From contig JAPLAA010000104.1 in assembly GCA_026393475.1 (NCBI GenBank), positions 1 to 64,000 of the forward strand: a DNA stretch of 64,000 nt, given 5' to 3'. Positions 17,676 through 25,214 of the stretch are shown here, piece by piece. A program made the position numbers and the translations under genes. The notes under the pieces are model-generated. The model was not told where the DNA came from and searched no databases. It saw only the letters and a program-made list of their open reading frames with translations. How positions within the stretch are numbered: position 1 is the first letter of the stretch; every line of letters begins with the position of its first letter. The stretch is from Actinomycetota bacterium (GTDB lineage Bacteria > Actinomycetota > Acidimicrobiia > Acidimicrobiales > Ilumatobacteraceae).

Positions 17676-17937
17676 GACAGCGGTGCACGGTCACAGGTCA
17701 CGAAGCCCTCGCCCCACAGCCCGTGACGTGTGTCGCCGCCATCGATCGTCCTCGATCGATGGACGGCGGTCACCGACTGGTCTCGAGTCGACTCGTCGTC
17801 GATCTCGACACGTCCTCGGCCGCCACGTCCGGACTGACCATCCGCGCCGCGCACCACTGCCATCTGCGAAGAGAGAACCTAGGCGGGGTCCCCTGTGGGG
17901 AGGAAGAGGGACAAGGCTGTGAATTGCCGGCAGATGC

Positions 17938-17999
17938 TGTGGATGTCCCTGTGGGTGACGGAGCCGAAGCTGTGGATCGTGGCCCGTTGCTGTGGACAG
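17938..17999 (-). promoter_or_regulatory. Three DnaA-box-like 9-mers
   Basis: ACATCCACA (17938-17946), CGATCCACA (17971-17979) and CTGTCCACA (17991-17999), all on the minus strand, each sharing the core TCCACA with the DnaA box TTATCCACA/TTGTCCACA. They lie about 370-430 bases upstream of the nrdJ promoter. Three same-strand cores in 62 noncoding bases is more than expected casually, but none is a perfect box. Confidence 0.3.
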
Positions 18000-18026
18000 G
18001 TGACACCCGAGGCTCACCTGTCCCGC

Positions 18027-18062
18027 CTGGTGGAACGACAGGTGGAACGACAGGCGGAACGA
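18027..18062. repeat. 12-bp tandem repeat x3
   Basis: Unit CAGGTGGAACGA with minor variation, three copies plus a decayed fourth, just past the stop of the molybdopterin oxidoreductase gene. Function unknown; similar short arrays occur at several gene ends in this window. Confidence 0.8.
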
Positions 18063-18095
18063 CGGGTGGCGACAGATGCGACGAGCCGTCGGACG

Positions 18096-20408
18096 TCAGA
18101 CCGCGACGATCTCCACCGGGATGCCGTTCAGCACCGAGGTGCCCGACAACGGGTCCATGGCCTCGTGGTCGGCGAGCACATTGCTGTTCACCCCGGCCCG
18201 CTCGCGAGCGACGCGCATGCGGGTGTCGGGCATCGAGTGACCCCATCCGTGCGGGAGGCTGACCACACCGGGGCGCACCGAGTCGGTCACCTCGACCGGG
18301 GCGTCGAGGGACCCCACCCGGCTGGTCACCCGGGCGTGTCCGCCATCGACGAGCCCGAGCCGAACGGCGTCGTCGGGGTGCACGTGGAGCGTGCACCGCG
18401 GCTTGCCCTTCACCAGCACCTCGATGTTGTGCATCCACGAATTGTTGCTCCGGAGGTGCCGCCGACCCACCAGCACGAGGTCACGCTGCGTGAGTTCCGG
18501 CACCGCGGCCGCCAGGCGCTCGAGATCGGCCATCAACACCGGGTGATCGAGCTCCACCTGCCCCGACGGAGTCTGCAACACCTCGGGCAGCCGCGGCACG
18601 AGCGCGCCGAAATCGACCCCGTGCGGGTGCTCGAGCAACAGGTCGAGGCTCGCCCCGTCCGACGGTCCGGCGCCGAACGCGGCACCGAACGGACCGGTCT
18701 GCAACGCCAGGTCGAGCAGCCGCTCGGGACCTCGCCGACCGTCCTTCGACAGCAACCCCAGCAGCTCCTGCGGATCACGCCCGGACACCGCCGAGTACTC
18801 GTCGCGCACCGCGGACGCGACGATGCCGGCGATCACGAGATCGTCGATGCCCGACACGTCGGCGTCGGCGCCCTGGCCCTGCGCGATGAGCGAGAGCTTG
18901 GCGAGGATCTCCCACTCGTCGGGCTGACCGTCCTCCAGCGGCAGCACCGGCGGGCTGAAGTTCGCGACGTTGCGCACCGCGAACTGCAGCAGGAGCATGT
19001 CGTAGTGACCCTTCTGCAACGCGGACGGGCTCGGCAGGATCACGTCCGCGTGGCGGGTCGTCTCGTTCAGGTAGATGTCGACGCTCACCATGAACTCGAG
19101 CTCGCCGAGCGCGGCATCGAGCTGGTCGGCGTTCGGGGTCGACAGCACCGGGTTGCCGGCGATCGTCACCATCGCACGCAGCTGCCCGGCGCCAGGCGTC
19201 GTGATCTCCTCGGCCATCGCCGCGGCCGGGTACTCCCCCATCACCTCGGGGAACGACCGGACCCGGCTGTGCCCGCGACCCACCTTGAAGCCCGGGCCGG
19301 CACCCGGCTTCGGCGGTCGGGACGCCACGGGCGTCGCGAACATCGATCCGCCGACCACGTCGAGGTTGCCCGCGACCAGGTTGACCACGTCGATGAGCCA
19401 CGAGGCCGTCGTGCCGAACTCGGTCGTGGTGGTGCCGATGCGGCCGTACACCGCAGCCCGGTCGGCGGCGACGAGTTCGCGTGCGCTGCGGCGGATCACC
19501 TCGGGCGACAGACCGGTCGCCGCGGCGACGGATTCGGGGGTGAACGACGCACACGCCGCCAGCACCTCGTCGAGCCCGCGCACGTGGCCGACCAGATGAC
19601 CAGGGATGCGCACCAGACCCTCGGCCGCGATCACCTGCACCATCGAGGCCAGGAACAAGGCGTCGGTGCCGGGCCGGATCGCGAGCCACTCGTCGGCCTC
19701 CTCGGCGGTGCGGCTGCGCCGGGGGTCGACCACGACGAGCTTGCCGCCGCGGGCACGCATCGCCTCGATCCGCCCCGGGAAGTCGGGGGCGGTGCACAGG
19801 CTGCCGTTCGACGCGTACGGGTTCGCGCCGAGGATCACGAGATGGTCGGTCCGGTCGAGGTCGGGGACGGGCACCGTGGCGCCACCACCGAAGACGTACG
19901 CGGCCGCCACCTGGCGCGGCATCTGGTCGACGGTGGACGCCGAGAAGATGCTGCGCGTGCCGAGCGAGTGCATCACGGTTCGGCCGTAGGTCATCCCGGC
20001 GAGGTTGTGGGCGTTCGGGTTGCCGATGTACACGCCGATCGACTCCCGCCCGTGGCGTTCGATCACACCGAGCAGCCCACGCTCGACCTCGGCCCAGGCC
20101 TCGGCCCACTCGACCTCCACATGGACACCGTCGCGCTTCACCAGCGGGCGGCGGAGCCGGTCCGGATCGTCGTGGAGCTGCTTCAGCGTCGACCCCTTCG
20201 GGCACAGGAACCCCTTGCTGAACACGTCCTCGCGGTCGCCCCGGATCCGCGTCACGTGCTCCGCCCCCTCGGTCGAGCGCTTCACGGTGATCTCCAGGCC
20301 GCAGCCCGCCTCGCAGAGCGGGCAGGTGCGGAACGCGGTGCGTCCGCCCAGGTCGTGATCGGTGTCACCCTGCCGCTCGTCGTGCGTGATGTCGTGTGTC
20401 GTCCCCAT
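18096..20408 (-). CDS. Molybdopterin-dependent oxidoreductase with N-terminal [4Fe-4S] site
   Basis: 770 residues. A CxxCxxxC motif (C29, C32, C36, in CPLCEAGCG) and a fourth Cys in FLCPKG bind a [4Fe-4S] cluster. The rest matches the bis-MGD DMSO reductase/formate dehydrogenase fold: VILGANPYASNGS, VVDPRRSRTAEEAD, LAIRPGTDALFLASM and a C-terminal MGD-binding barrel ending GVVSLPHGWGHSMPDTR. No signal peptide, so cytoplasmic. Where formate dehydrogenases have Cys or Sec as metal ligand, the aligned stretch reads SASTVDQMP with no Cys, so the substrate is uncertain. The start is unsure: 20408 lies only 19 bases from the divergent RibD-like gene, and neither start has a clear Shine-Dalgarno. 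Confidence 0.85.
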   Translation of the reverse strand: MGTTHDITHDERQGDTDHDLGGRTAFRTCPLCEAGCGLEITVKRSTEGAEHVTRIRGDREDVFSKGFLCPKGSTLKQLHDDPDRLRRPLVKRDGVHVEVEWAEAWAEVERGLLGVIERHGRESIGVYIGNPNAHNLAGMTYGRTVMHSLGTRSIFSASTVDQMPRQVAAAYVFGGGATVPVPDLDRTDHLVILGANPYASNGSLCTAPDFPGRIEAMRARGGKLVVVDPRRSRTAEEADEWLAIRPGTDALFLASMVQVIAAEGLVRIPGHLVGHVRGLDEVLAACASFTPESVAAATGLSPEVIRRSARELVAADRAAVYGRIGTTTTEFGTTASWLIDVVNLVAGNLDVVGGSMFATPVASRPPKPGAGPGFKVGRGHSRVRSFPEVMGEYPAAAMAEEITTPGAGQLRAMVTIAGNPVLSTPNADQLDAALGELEFMVSVDIYLNETTRHADVILPSPSALQKGHYDMLLLQFAVRNVANFSPPVLPLEDGQPDEWEILAKLSLIAQGQGADADVSGIDDLVIAGIVASAVRDEYSAVSGRDPQELLGLLSKDGRRGPERLLDLALQTGPFGAAFGAGPSDGASLDLLLEHPHGVDFGALVPRLPEVLQTPSGQVELDHPVLMADLERLAAAVPELTQRDLVLVGRRHLRSNNSWMHNIEVLVKGKPRCTLHVHPDDAVRLGLVDGGHARVTSRVGSLDAPVEVTDSVRPGVVSLPHGWGHSMPDTRMRVARERAGVNSNVLADHEAMDPLSGTSVLNGIPVEIVAV

Positions 20409-20427
20409 GGCTGCCATCATCGCACCC

Positions 20428-21102
20428 ATGCGCCGACTGCTGCCCCAACCGGTCGACCACGTCACCGTGGCCGAGGCCTACGGCGTCACCCGGCCCCGAC
20501 CCGCCGATCGCCCCTGGCTCGGGCTGTGCATGGTGTCGGGCCTCGACGGATCGACGGTGGTCGACGACAACTCACGCGCCCTGTCGAGCCCGGCCGACAC
20601 CGAGGTGCTCCTGGGGCTGCGCCGGCTCGCCGACGTCATCGTCGTCGGCGCAGCGACCGTCCGCATCGAGGGCTACGGCAAACCGAGCAAGCCCGGCCAG
20701 CGCGTCGGCGTCGTCTCGCGCAGCGGCGAGGGCATCGACTACGCGAGCGACCTGTTCACCAGCGGCGCCGGCTTCGTGATCGTCCCCGAGACCGCGCCCG
20801 ACCTCCCGGTCGACACCGTACGGGCAGGCGTCGGCTCGCTCGACCTGGCAGGCGCGCTCGGCCGCCTCGGCCAGGTGATGCACGCCGACTTCGTGCAGGC
20901 CGAAGGCGGTGCAGCGCTCAACGCCGCACTGGCCGAGGCCGACCTGATCGATGAGCTGAACCTCACCATCTCACCGGTGATCAGCGGCGGCGACGGGCCC
21001 CGCCTCACCGCCGGCGCCCCGGCGCTGCTGCACCGCATGGACCTCGCCCACCTGCTCGAGGACGACGGCTTCCTGTTCACCCGCTACGTGCGCCGCCGCT
21101 GA
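20428..21102 (+). CDS. RibD C-terminal / dihydrofolate reductase-like family protein
   Basis: 224 residues, a single reductase domain of the RibD_C superfamily. It has SGLDGSTVVDDNSRALSSPAD, then VIVVGAATVRIEGYGKP (NADPH-binding loop), QAEGGAALNAALAEADLIDE and ISPVISGGDGPRLT. It lacks the deaminase half of bifunctional RibD. Stand-alone members are annotated as pyrimidine or dihydrofolate-type reductases; in actinobacteria some act on F420 or deazaflavin-related or riboflavin precursors, so a specific reaction is not assigned. The ATG at 20428 is divergent from the molybdopterin oxidoreductase with a 19-base gap, so their promoters must overlap each other's genes or one is leaderless. Confidence 0.8.
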   Translation: MRRLLPQPVDHVTVAEAYGVTRPRPADRPWLGLCMVSGLDGSTVVDDNSRALSSPADTEVLLGLRRLADVIVVGAATVRIEGYGKPSKPGQRVGVVSRSGEGIDYASDLFTSGAGFVIVPETAPDLPVDTVRAGVGSLDLAGALGRLGQVMHADFVQAEGGAALNAALAEADLIDELNLTISPVISGGDGPRLTAGAPALLHRMDLAHLLEDDGFLFTRYVRRR

Positions 21103-21113
21103 GACGGGGCCGA

Positions 21114-21149
21114 CCTGCTCGAGGGTCTGCTCGAGGGCCTGCTCGAGGG
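21114..21149. repeat. 12-bp tandem repeat x3 between convergent genes
   Basis: Unit CCTGCTCGAGGG (second copy TCTGCTCGAGGG), each with a CTCGAG palindrome. It occupies the 52-base gap between the RibD-like gene and nrdR. Possible bidirectional terminator; no T tract. Confidence 0.85.
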
Positions 21150-21154
21150 GGTCG

Positions 21155-21613
21155 TCAGGCCTTCTGCAGCTTCTTCAGCAGGGACAGCTCACGCTGGAAA
21201 TCGGACGCCGCGTCGAAGCCCTTGTAGACGCTCGCGAAGCGGAGATAGAGCACCTCGTCGAGATGGCGCAGGCGCTCGAGCACGGCGCGACCGACTCGCT
21301 CGCTGGTGAGGTCGCCCTCGGCGAAGCGCAACTCGTCCTCGACCTCTTCGGCGAGCTGATCGATCTGCTCGGCCGTGACGGGACGTCCCTTGCCGGCCGC
21401 GGTGACCCCGCGGACGATCTTGAGCCGATCGAACGGCTGGCGGGTGCCGTTGGACTTCACGACCACCATCGGCACCTCTTCGAGGCGCTCGTAGGTGGTG
21501 AATCGGTGGGTGCACCCGGTGCAGGAGCGGCGCCGGCGGATGGCTGCGCCCTCGTCCGCTTCACGCGAATCGATCACCTTGGTGTCGTCGAGATGGCAGC
21601 GGGGGCATCGCAT
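21155..21613 (-). CDS. nrdR: Transcriptional repressor NrdR
   Basis: 152 residues, the normal length. N-terminal zinc ribbon with C3/C6 and C31/C34 (CPRC, SCTGC) and the basic stretch IRRRRS for DNA binding. An ATP-cone follows (VVKSNGTRQPFDRLKIVRGV) that senses dATP/ATP. It represses ribonucleotide reductase genes such as the nrdJ at 14450-17353, upstream of which box-like sites exist. It lies 24 bases after the LysM gene on the same strand and so is probably transcribed from that LexA-controlled promoter. The gene order lexA, LysM gene, nrdR is also seen in mycobacteria (Rv2720, Rv2719c, Rv2718c). Confidence 0.95.
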   Translation of the reverse strand: MRCPRCHLDDTKVIDSREADEGAAIRRRRSCTGCTHRFTTYERLEEVPMVVVKSNGTRQPFDRLKIVRGVTAAGKGRPVTAEQIDQLAEEVEDELRFAEGDLTSERVGRAVLERLRHLDEVLYLRFASVYKGFDAASDFQRELSLLKKLQKA

Positions 21614-21637
21614 CGGCCGCCACGCTAGCGGAGCGAC

Positions 21638-22102
21638 TCACGGCAGGTTGAGCGTTTGACCCGCCTCGATCGCGGCACCGCCGTTCAGCGAGACCAGCGC
21701 ATCGACGATCCGTCCGATGTCGGAACCTGGGTACAGGCGCTCAGCGATGCCCCACATCGTGTCACCCGGACGGACGACATAGGTGGGTGCGTAGCCGGCG
21801 AGACCATCGGTGGCTCGGCCGACCGCGGCGACGGAGGCAGGTTCGCCGCCGCGGTCGGCCAGACCACGTTGGGCCACCGAGCCGACGGACAGCACCAGCG
21901 CCACGACGAACACCACCGCGCCGACGCGGCGACGGACGAACGTGGAACGACTGGGGAGGACGCTGGCCGGGACGGTGTACCGGGTGGGCAGCTGCGCCAT
22001 CGCTCGCGCACCGCGGACACCGACCGACGCGCTGCGCCGATCGATGTGGTGATGGTGACGAGCGGTGGAGCGGGGGGCGAGGGACGCCGTGACTGCCGAC
22101 AT
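21638..22102 (-). CDS. LysM-domain membrane protein, SOS-controlled cell-division inhibitor type
   Basis: 154 residues. The N-terminal region is basic, then a membrane helix (VGAVVFVVALVLSVGSVAQ, about residues 62-80). A C-terminal LysM domain (YVVRPGDTMWGIAERLYPG ... LVSLNGGAAIEAGQTLNLP) binds peptidoglycan outside the membrane. Divergently transcribed from lexA, it matches by position and architecture the SOS-induced division suppressors YneA (Bacillus) and Rv2719c/ChiZ (Mycobacterium). Function is inferred from that. GGAAGGG lies 7 bases before the ATG. Its promoter carries a LexA box in the spacer and two more just downstream of the -10. Confidence 0.85.
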   Translation of the reverse strand: MSAVTASLAPRSTARHHHHIDRRSASVGVRGARAMAQLPTRYTVPASVLPSRSTFVRRRVGAVVFVVALVLSVGSVAQRGLADRGGEPASVAAVGRATDGLAGYAPTYVVRPGDTMWGIAERLYPGSDIGRIVDALVSLNGGAAIEAGQTLNLP

Positions 22103-22128
22103 GATGGACCCTTCCGGGAGAACCGAAC

Positions 22129-22156
22129 CGAACGGGTGTTCCCGAACGGACGTTCG
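22129..22156. promoter_or_regulatory. Two abutting LexA (SOS) boxes
   Basis: CGAACGGGTGTTCC (22129-22142) and CGAACGGACGTTCG (22143-22156) touch end to end. The second is a perfect palindrome of the actinobacterial consensus CGAAC-N4-GTTCG. Both lie downstream of the -10 of the LysM-nrdR promoter. Confidence 0.85.
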
Positions 22157-22158
22157 TC

Positions 22159-22187
22159 AGTATGTCGAGCGAACACCCGTTCGTCAA
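22159..22187 (-). promoter_or_regulatory. LysM-nrdR promoter with LexA box in spacer
   Basis: TTGACG (22182-22187), a 17-base spacer and CATACT (22159-22164) on the minus strand. The LexA box CGAACACCCGTTCG at 22170-22183 fills the spacer and overlaps the -35, so LexA binding would exclude polymerase. Confidence 0.75.
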
Positions 22188-22206
22188 CACCTCGGCCCGA
22201 GAAAAT

Positions 22207-22235
22207 CGAACACCTGTTGCACGAACAGATGTTTG
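22207..22235. promoter_or_regulatory. Two LexA boxes at the lexA promoter
   Basis: CGAACACCTGTTGC (22207-22220) and CGAACAGATGTTTG (22222-22235) keep the left half-site GAAC and a GTT core but are imperfect on the right. The second overlaps the -35 of lexA. Weaker boxes here than at LysM suit an autoregulated repressor. Confidence 0.75.
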
Positions 22236-22261
22236 ACCTCGATGGCGAACACGCGTACGCT
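22233..22261 (+). promoter_or_regulatory. lexA promoter, probably leaderless
   Basis: TTGACC (22233-22238), a 17-base spacer, TACGCT (22256-22261), then the ATG at 22269 after 7 bases. Transcription would begin at or next to the start codon; no Shine-Dalgarno is present, which agrees with a leaderless mRNA. Confidence 0.7.
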
Positions 22262-22268
22262 TGCCTCC

Positions 22269-22910
22269 ATGGCCGACGCGATCTCCACCACCCTCACCGC
22301 ACGTCAGAAGGGCATCCTCGATGTCATCGAGACGAGCATGCGCGAGCGCGGCTACCCGCCCAGCGTCCGCGAGATCGGTGAGGCCGTCGGCCTCACCTCA
22401 CCCTCCACCGTGCACAGCCACCTGGCCTCGCTCGAGAAGATGGGCTTCCTCCGCCGCGACCCCACGAAGCCGCGAGCGCTCGAGGTCCGCTACGACCCGT
22501 CGTCCGGCGCCGCGATCGAACGCCGTCCGGTCCGCCACGTGCCCCTCGTCGGCGACGTGGCCGCCGGCACCGACGTGCTCGCCCAGGAGAACGTCGAGGA
22601 ACTGTTCCCCCTGCCCGAGGACTTCACCGGCGCCGGCGACCTGTTCATGCTCCGCGTCCGCGGCGACTCCATGATCAACGTCGGGATCATGGACGGCGAC
22701 TTCGTGGTGTGCCGGGCGCAGACCACGGCGAACAACGGCGAGATCGTGGTCGCCGGCATCCCCGGCGGCGAGGCGACCGTCAAGACGTATCAGCGCACCG
22801 GTCGCACGATCACCCTGTTGCCGGCCAACGACCGGCTCGAGCCGATGGTGTTCCAGCCGGACGAGGTCAGCGTGTTCGGACGGGTCGTCACCGTCATGCG
22901 TCGCCTCTGA
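22269..22910 (+). CDS. lexA: SOS repressor LexA
   Basis: 213 residues. Winged helix at 1-75 (LTARQKGILDVI, YPPSVREIGEAVGLTSPSTVHSHL) binds SOS boxes. The C-terminal S24 peptidase domain has the self-cleavage site Ala99-Gly100 in GDVAAG and the catalytic Ser134 (RGDSM) and Lys172 (EATVKTY). RecA filaments trigger cleavage and derepression. The ATG at 22269 is preferred to one 27 bases upstream because it sits 7 bases after a good -10 and begins the conserved N-terminus. Convergent with the membrane protein gene behind a strong hairpin. Confidence 0.97.
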   Translation: MADAISTTLTARQKGILDVIETSMRERGYPPSVREIGEAVGLTSPSTVHSHLASLEKMGFLRRDPTKPRALEVRYDPSSGAAIERRPVRHVPLVGDVAAGTDVLAQENVEELFPLPEDFTGAGDLFMLRVRGDSMINVGIMDGDFVVCRAQTTANNGEIVVAGIPGGEATVKTYQRTGRTITLLPANDRLEPMVFQPDEVSVFGRVVTVMRRL

Positions 22911-22964
22911 GACCGCGCAGGTCGATCTGCTCGCAGGCCACACCTGCGCACCGACGTTCCCGCA

Positions 22965-22992
22965 CGATGCGCCGTCCCCGGACGGCGCATCG
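22965..22992. terminator. Perfect 13-bp hairpin between lexA and a convergent gene
   Basis: CGATGCGCCGTCC and its exact complement are separated by 2 bases, 55 bases past lexA and 18 bases before the end of the convergent gene. It lacks a T run but is symmetric, so it would stop or stabilise transcripts from both sides. Confidence 0.75.
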
Positions 22993-23009
22993 TCGCGTCA
23001 GGGCGACGC

Positions 23010-24014
23010 TCAGGCGGTCGGCGGTGCCGGCCAGCTGGGGCCGCCCGCGGGCGGCACGGGTGGCGCGGGTTGCGCGGGTTGCGCGGGTTGCGCGGTTTGC
23101 GCGGGTGGCGTCGGCGGCGTGGAGGGCAGCGGGACCGTCGGCGCCGGCGGGGCCGGCGGCGGGGGCGGCTGATACGCCGGCGGTTGGTACGGCGGTGCGG
23201 TCACCGGCACCTGGCCCGGGGCAGGAGCGCCCCCGAACGGCGGCGAGCCGTACGGAACGGGCGGGACGGGCGGGACGGGCGAACCGTACGACCCGAACGA
23301 CCCGGGCGCCGGCGGCATCGCGCCGCCACCCGAGACCGGCTTGCGGCGCATGCCCAGCACGACGCACAGACCGCCGATGAGCACACCGAGGGCGAGCGCC
23401 CCGATGCCCATCGTCTTCATCGAACCTGCGGTCTCCTTCGGATTGCGACCCACGGCGACGGCGATCTCGTCCTCGTCGGAGGTGGCGGTGATCTCGTAGT
23501 CGCCGGCCTCCGGGATCTCCACCGAGGCGACCGAACGGCCGACGAACCCGGCAGCGTCGTAGTCCTTCGACTCGTCGCGGTCGAGGTCGACCTCGTCGCC
23601 GTTGTCGTCGAGCAGGACGATGTCGACGTCGGGCAGATCGTCGCCACGGAACTCGTAGTCGCGATCGGCGTTCGGGCAGTCGCCGCGGAGTTCGCCGATC
23701 TGGCCCTTGGTCTCGATGTAGATGGTGTACGTGCCGGCCTCGTCGAACTCGAGGCTGGTCGTGCACCCGATCGGCGCGCGGGCGAGGTTCCGCACCCCTT
23801 CGTCGTAGTTGGAGGAACTCGCGAGGAACAACACGACCCCGGCCACCACGCCGGCGGCGAGCAGCAGGGCTCCCACCCCGATCAACCCGGCACGACGGCC
23901 ACCCTTGGGCGGCGGCGTGAACGGCGCGGCGGGTTGCAACACGAGGGGGGCCTGGCCGAGCGGGTTCATCCCGCCGCCGGCGCCATCCGCCGGCGGGAAC
24001 TGCTGATACGACAT
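23010..24014 (-). CDS. Two-helix membrane protein with beta-rich ectodomain and Pro-rich tail
   Basis: 334 residues; no named family recognised. Order: Pro/Gly-rich cytoplasmic N-terminus, membrane helix (AGLIGVGALLLAAGVVAGVVLFL), an acidic beta-sandwich-like external domain (SLEFDEAGTYTIYIETKG, EIPEAGDYEITATSDEDE) with two Cys (IGCTTS and RGDCPN), a second helix (MGIGALALGVLIGGLCVVLG), and a ~110-residue tail rich in Pro with PPVPPVP and repeated AQP triplets. The external pattern recalls pre-peptidase C-terminal-like domains. The start 24012-24014 was chosen because it follows the TGA of the aminotransferase gene by 4 bases, so the two are cotranscribed. Confidence 0.7.
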   Translation of the reverse strand: MSYQQFPPADGAGGGMNPLGQAPLVLQPAAPFTPPPKGGRRAGLIGVGALLLAAGVVAGVVLFLASSSNYDEGVRNLARAPIGCTTSLEFDEAGTYTIYIETKGQIGELRGDCPNADRDYEFRGDDLPDVDIVLLDDNGDEVDLDRDESKDYDAAGFVGRSVASVEIPEAGDYEITATSDEDEIAVAVGRNPKETAGSMKTMGIGALALGVLIGGLCVVLGMRRKPVSGGGAMPPAPGSFGSYGSPVPPVPPVPYGSPPFGGAPAPGQVPVTAPPYQPPAYQPPPPPAPPAPTVPLPSTPPTPPAQTAQPAQPAQPAPPVPPAGGPSWPAPPTA

Positions 24015-24018
24015 GTCC

Positions 24019-25143
24019 TCACACCCCCAGTCGCCGAGCGACCTGGTCGATCCGGTCATCTGGTTGTACCACGGCGACACGCACGTTGTTGGCACCCCCG
24101 GCGCCGTAGAAGTCTCCGGGGCTCACCAGGGCACCCCCCTCGGTCGCGAGTCGCTCGGCGAACGCCCAGCCGTCGGCAGCGTCGAACCAGAGGTAGAAGC
24201 CGCCCGCGGGCAGCGGGACGTCGATGCCCGACCATGCCGACAGCACCCCTGCCATGCGCTCGAGCCGACGGCGATACCGGTCGCGTTGCACCTGCACGTG
24301 CTCGTCGTCGGCCAGCGCGACGGCGCCGGCGGCCTGTGCGGGTCCGGGCACCAGCATCCCCACGTGCTTGCGCACCTCCTTGAGGTAGGTGACCAGTTCG
24401 GCATCACCGGCGTAGAAGCCGACGCGAAGGCCGGCGAGGTTCGACCGCTTCGACAGCGAGTGCACGGCGACGACCCCGTCGGTGCCCTGCTCCAGGATCG
24501 TGCGAGGGCGCCCCTCCCACGTGAACTCGACATAGCACTCGTCGCTGAACACCGGCACGCCCCGCGCCCGACCCCACGCCGCGGCCGCATCGAGGTCGCT
24601 CAGCGCACCGGTGGGATTCGACGGGCTGTTCACCCACAGCATCAGCGCCCGAGCAGCATCGGCGGGATCGATCGCGTCGAGGTCGAGACCACCGTCGGGC
24701 CGCGGCGGCACCGCGACCGGACGACAGTTGGCGAGGATCGCCCCCATCTCGTACGTGGGGTACGCCACGGCCGGGTACAGCACCGTGTCGCGTGAGGGCG
24801 TGCGCAAGCGCAGGTAGTGCGGGGTCGTCGCGACGAACTCCTTCGTGCCGACGCAGGCGGCGATCTGATCGACCGACACGTCGAGATCGAAGCGACGCTG
24901 GATCCAGGATCGGATGGCACCGCGGAGTCCTGCGGTGCCGATGCTCGGCGGATAGCCACGCTCGCTGTCCGACGACGCGAGCGCTGCGATCACCGCCGGC
25001 GGGGGCGGATCGCACGGCGTGCCGATGGACAGATCGACGATCCCGCCCTCGTGCGCGGCACAGATCGCGGCCAACCGATCGAGCTTGTCGTACGGGTACG
25101 GCGGCGGTACGAAACCGGCGGGCGGCTCAGACAGGGCGTCCAT
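24019..25143 (-). CDS. dapC: Succinyldiaminopimelate transaminase (actinobacterial DapC)
   Basis: 374 residues, fold-type I PLP enzyme. NSPSNPTG, SDECYVEFTW and the PLP lysine in SLSKRSNLAGLRVG are present, along with the N-terminal FVPPPYPYDKLDRL that marks the actinobacterial DapC group. It transfers an amino group from glutamate to N-succinyl-2-amino-6-ketopimelate in lysine and meso-DAP synthesis. dapF, the last epimerase of the same pathway, is 1.4 kb upstream on the same strand, which supports the assignment. Confidence 0.85.
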   Translation of the reverse strand: MDALSEPPAGFVPPPYPYDKLDRLAAICAAHEGGIVDLSIGTPCDPPPPAVIAALASSDSERGYPPSIGTAGLRGAIRSWIQRRFDLDVSVDQIAACVGTKEFVATTPHYLRLRTPSRDTVLYPAVAYPTYEMGAILANCRPVAVPPRPDGGLDLDAIDPADAARALMLWVNSPSNPTGALSDLDAAAAWGRARGVPVFSDECYVEFTWEGRPRTILEQGTDGVVAVHSLSKRSNLAGLRVGFYAGDAELVTYLKEVRKHVGMLVPGPAQAAGAVALADDEHVQVQRDRYRRRLERMAGVLSAWSGIDVPLPAGGFYLWFDAADGWAFAERLATEGGALVSPGDFYGAGGANNVRVAVVQPDDRIDQVARRLGV

Positions 25144-25214
25144 GGACCGACATCGTGGCAGCTCCGAGGGAGCCGACCCAATGTGTTCTCGCTCGGGCCG
25201 ACGTGCGAGCCGGT

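Noticed and set aside
17354-18095. Adenosylcobalamin riboswitch upstream of the B12-dependent reductase
   Set aside because: The conserved B12 box GCCACTG was not found on the minus strand in this leader.
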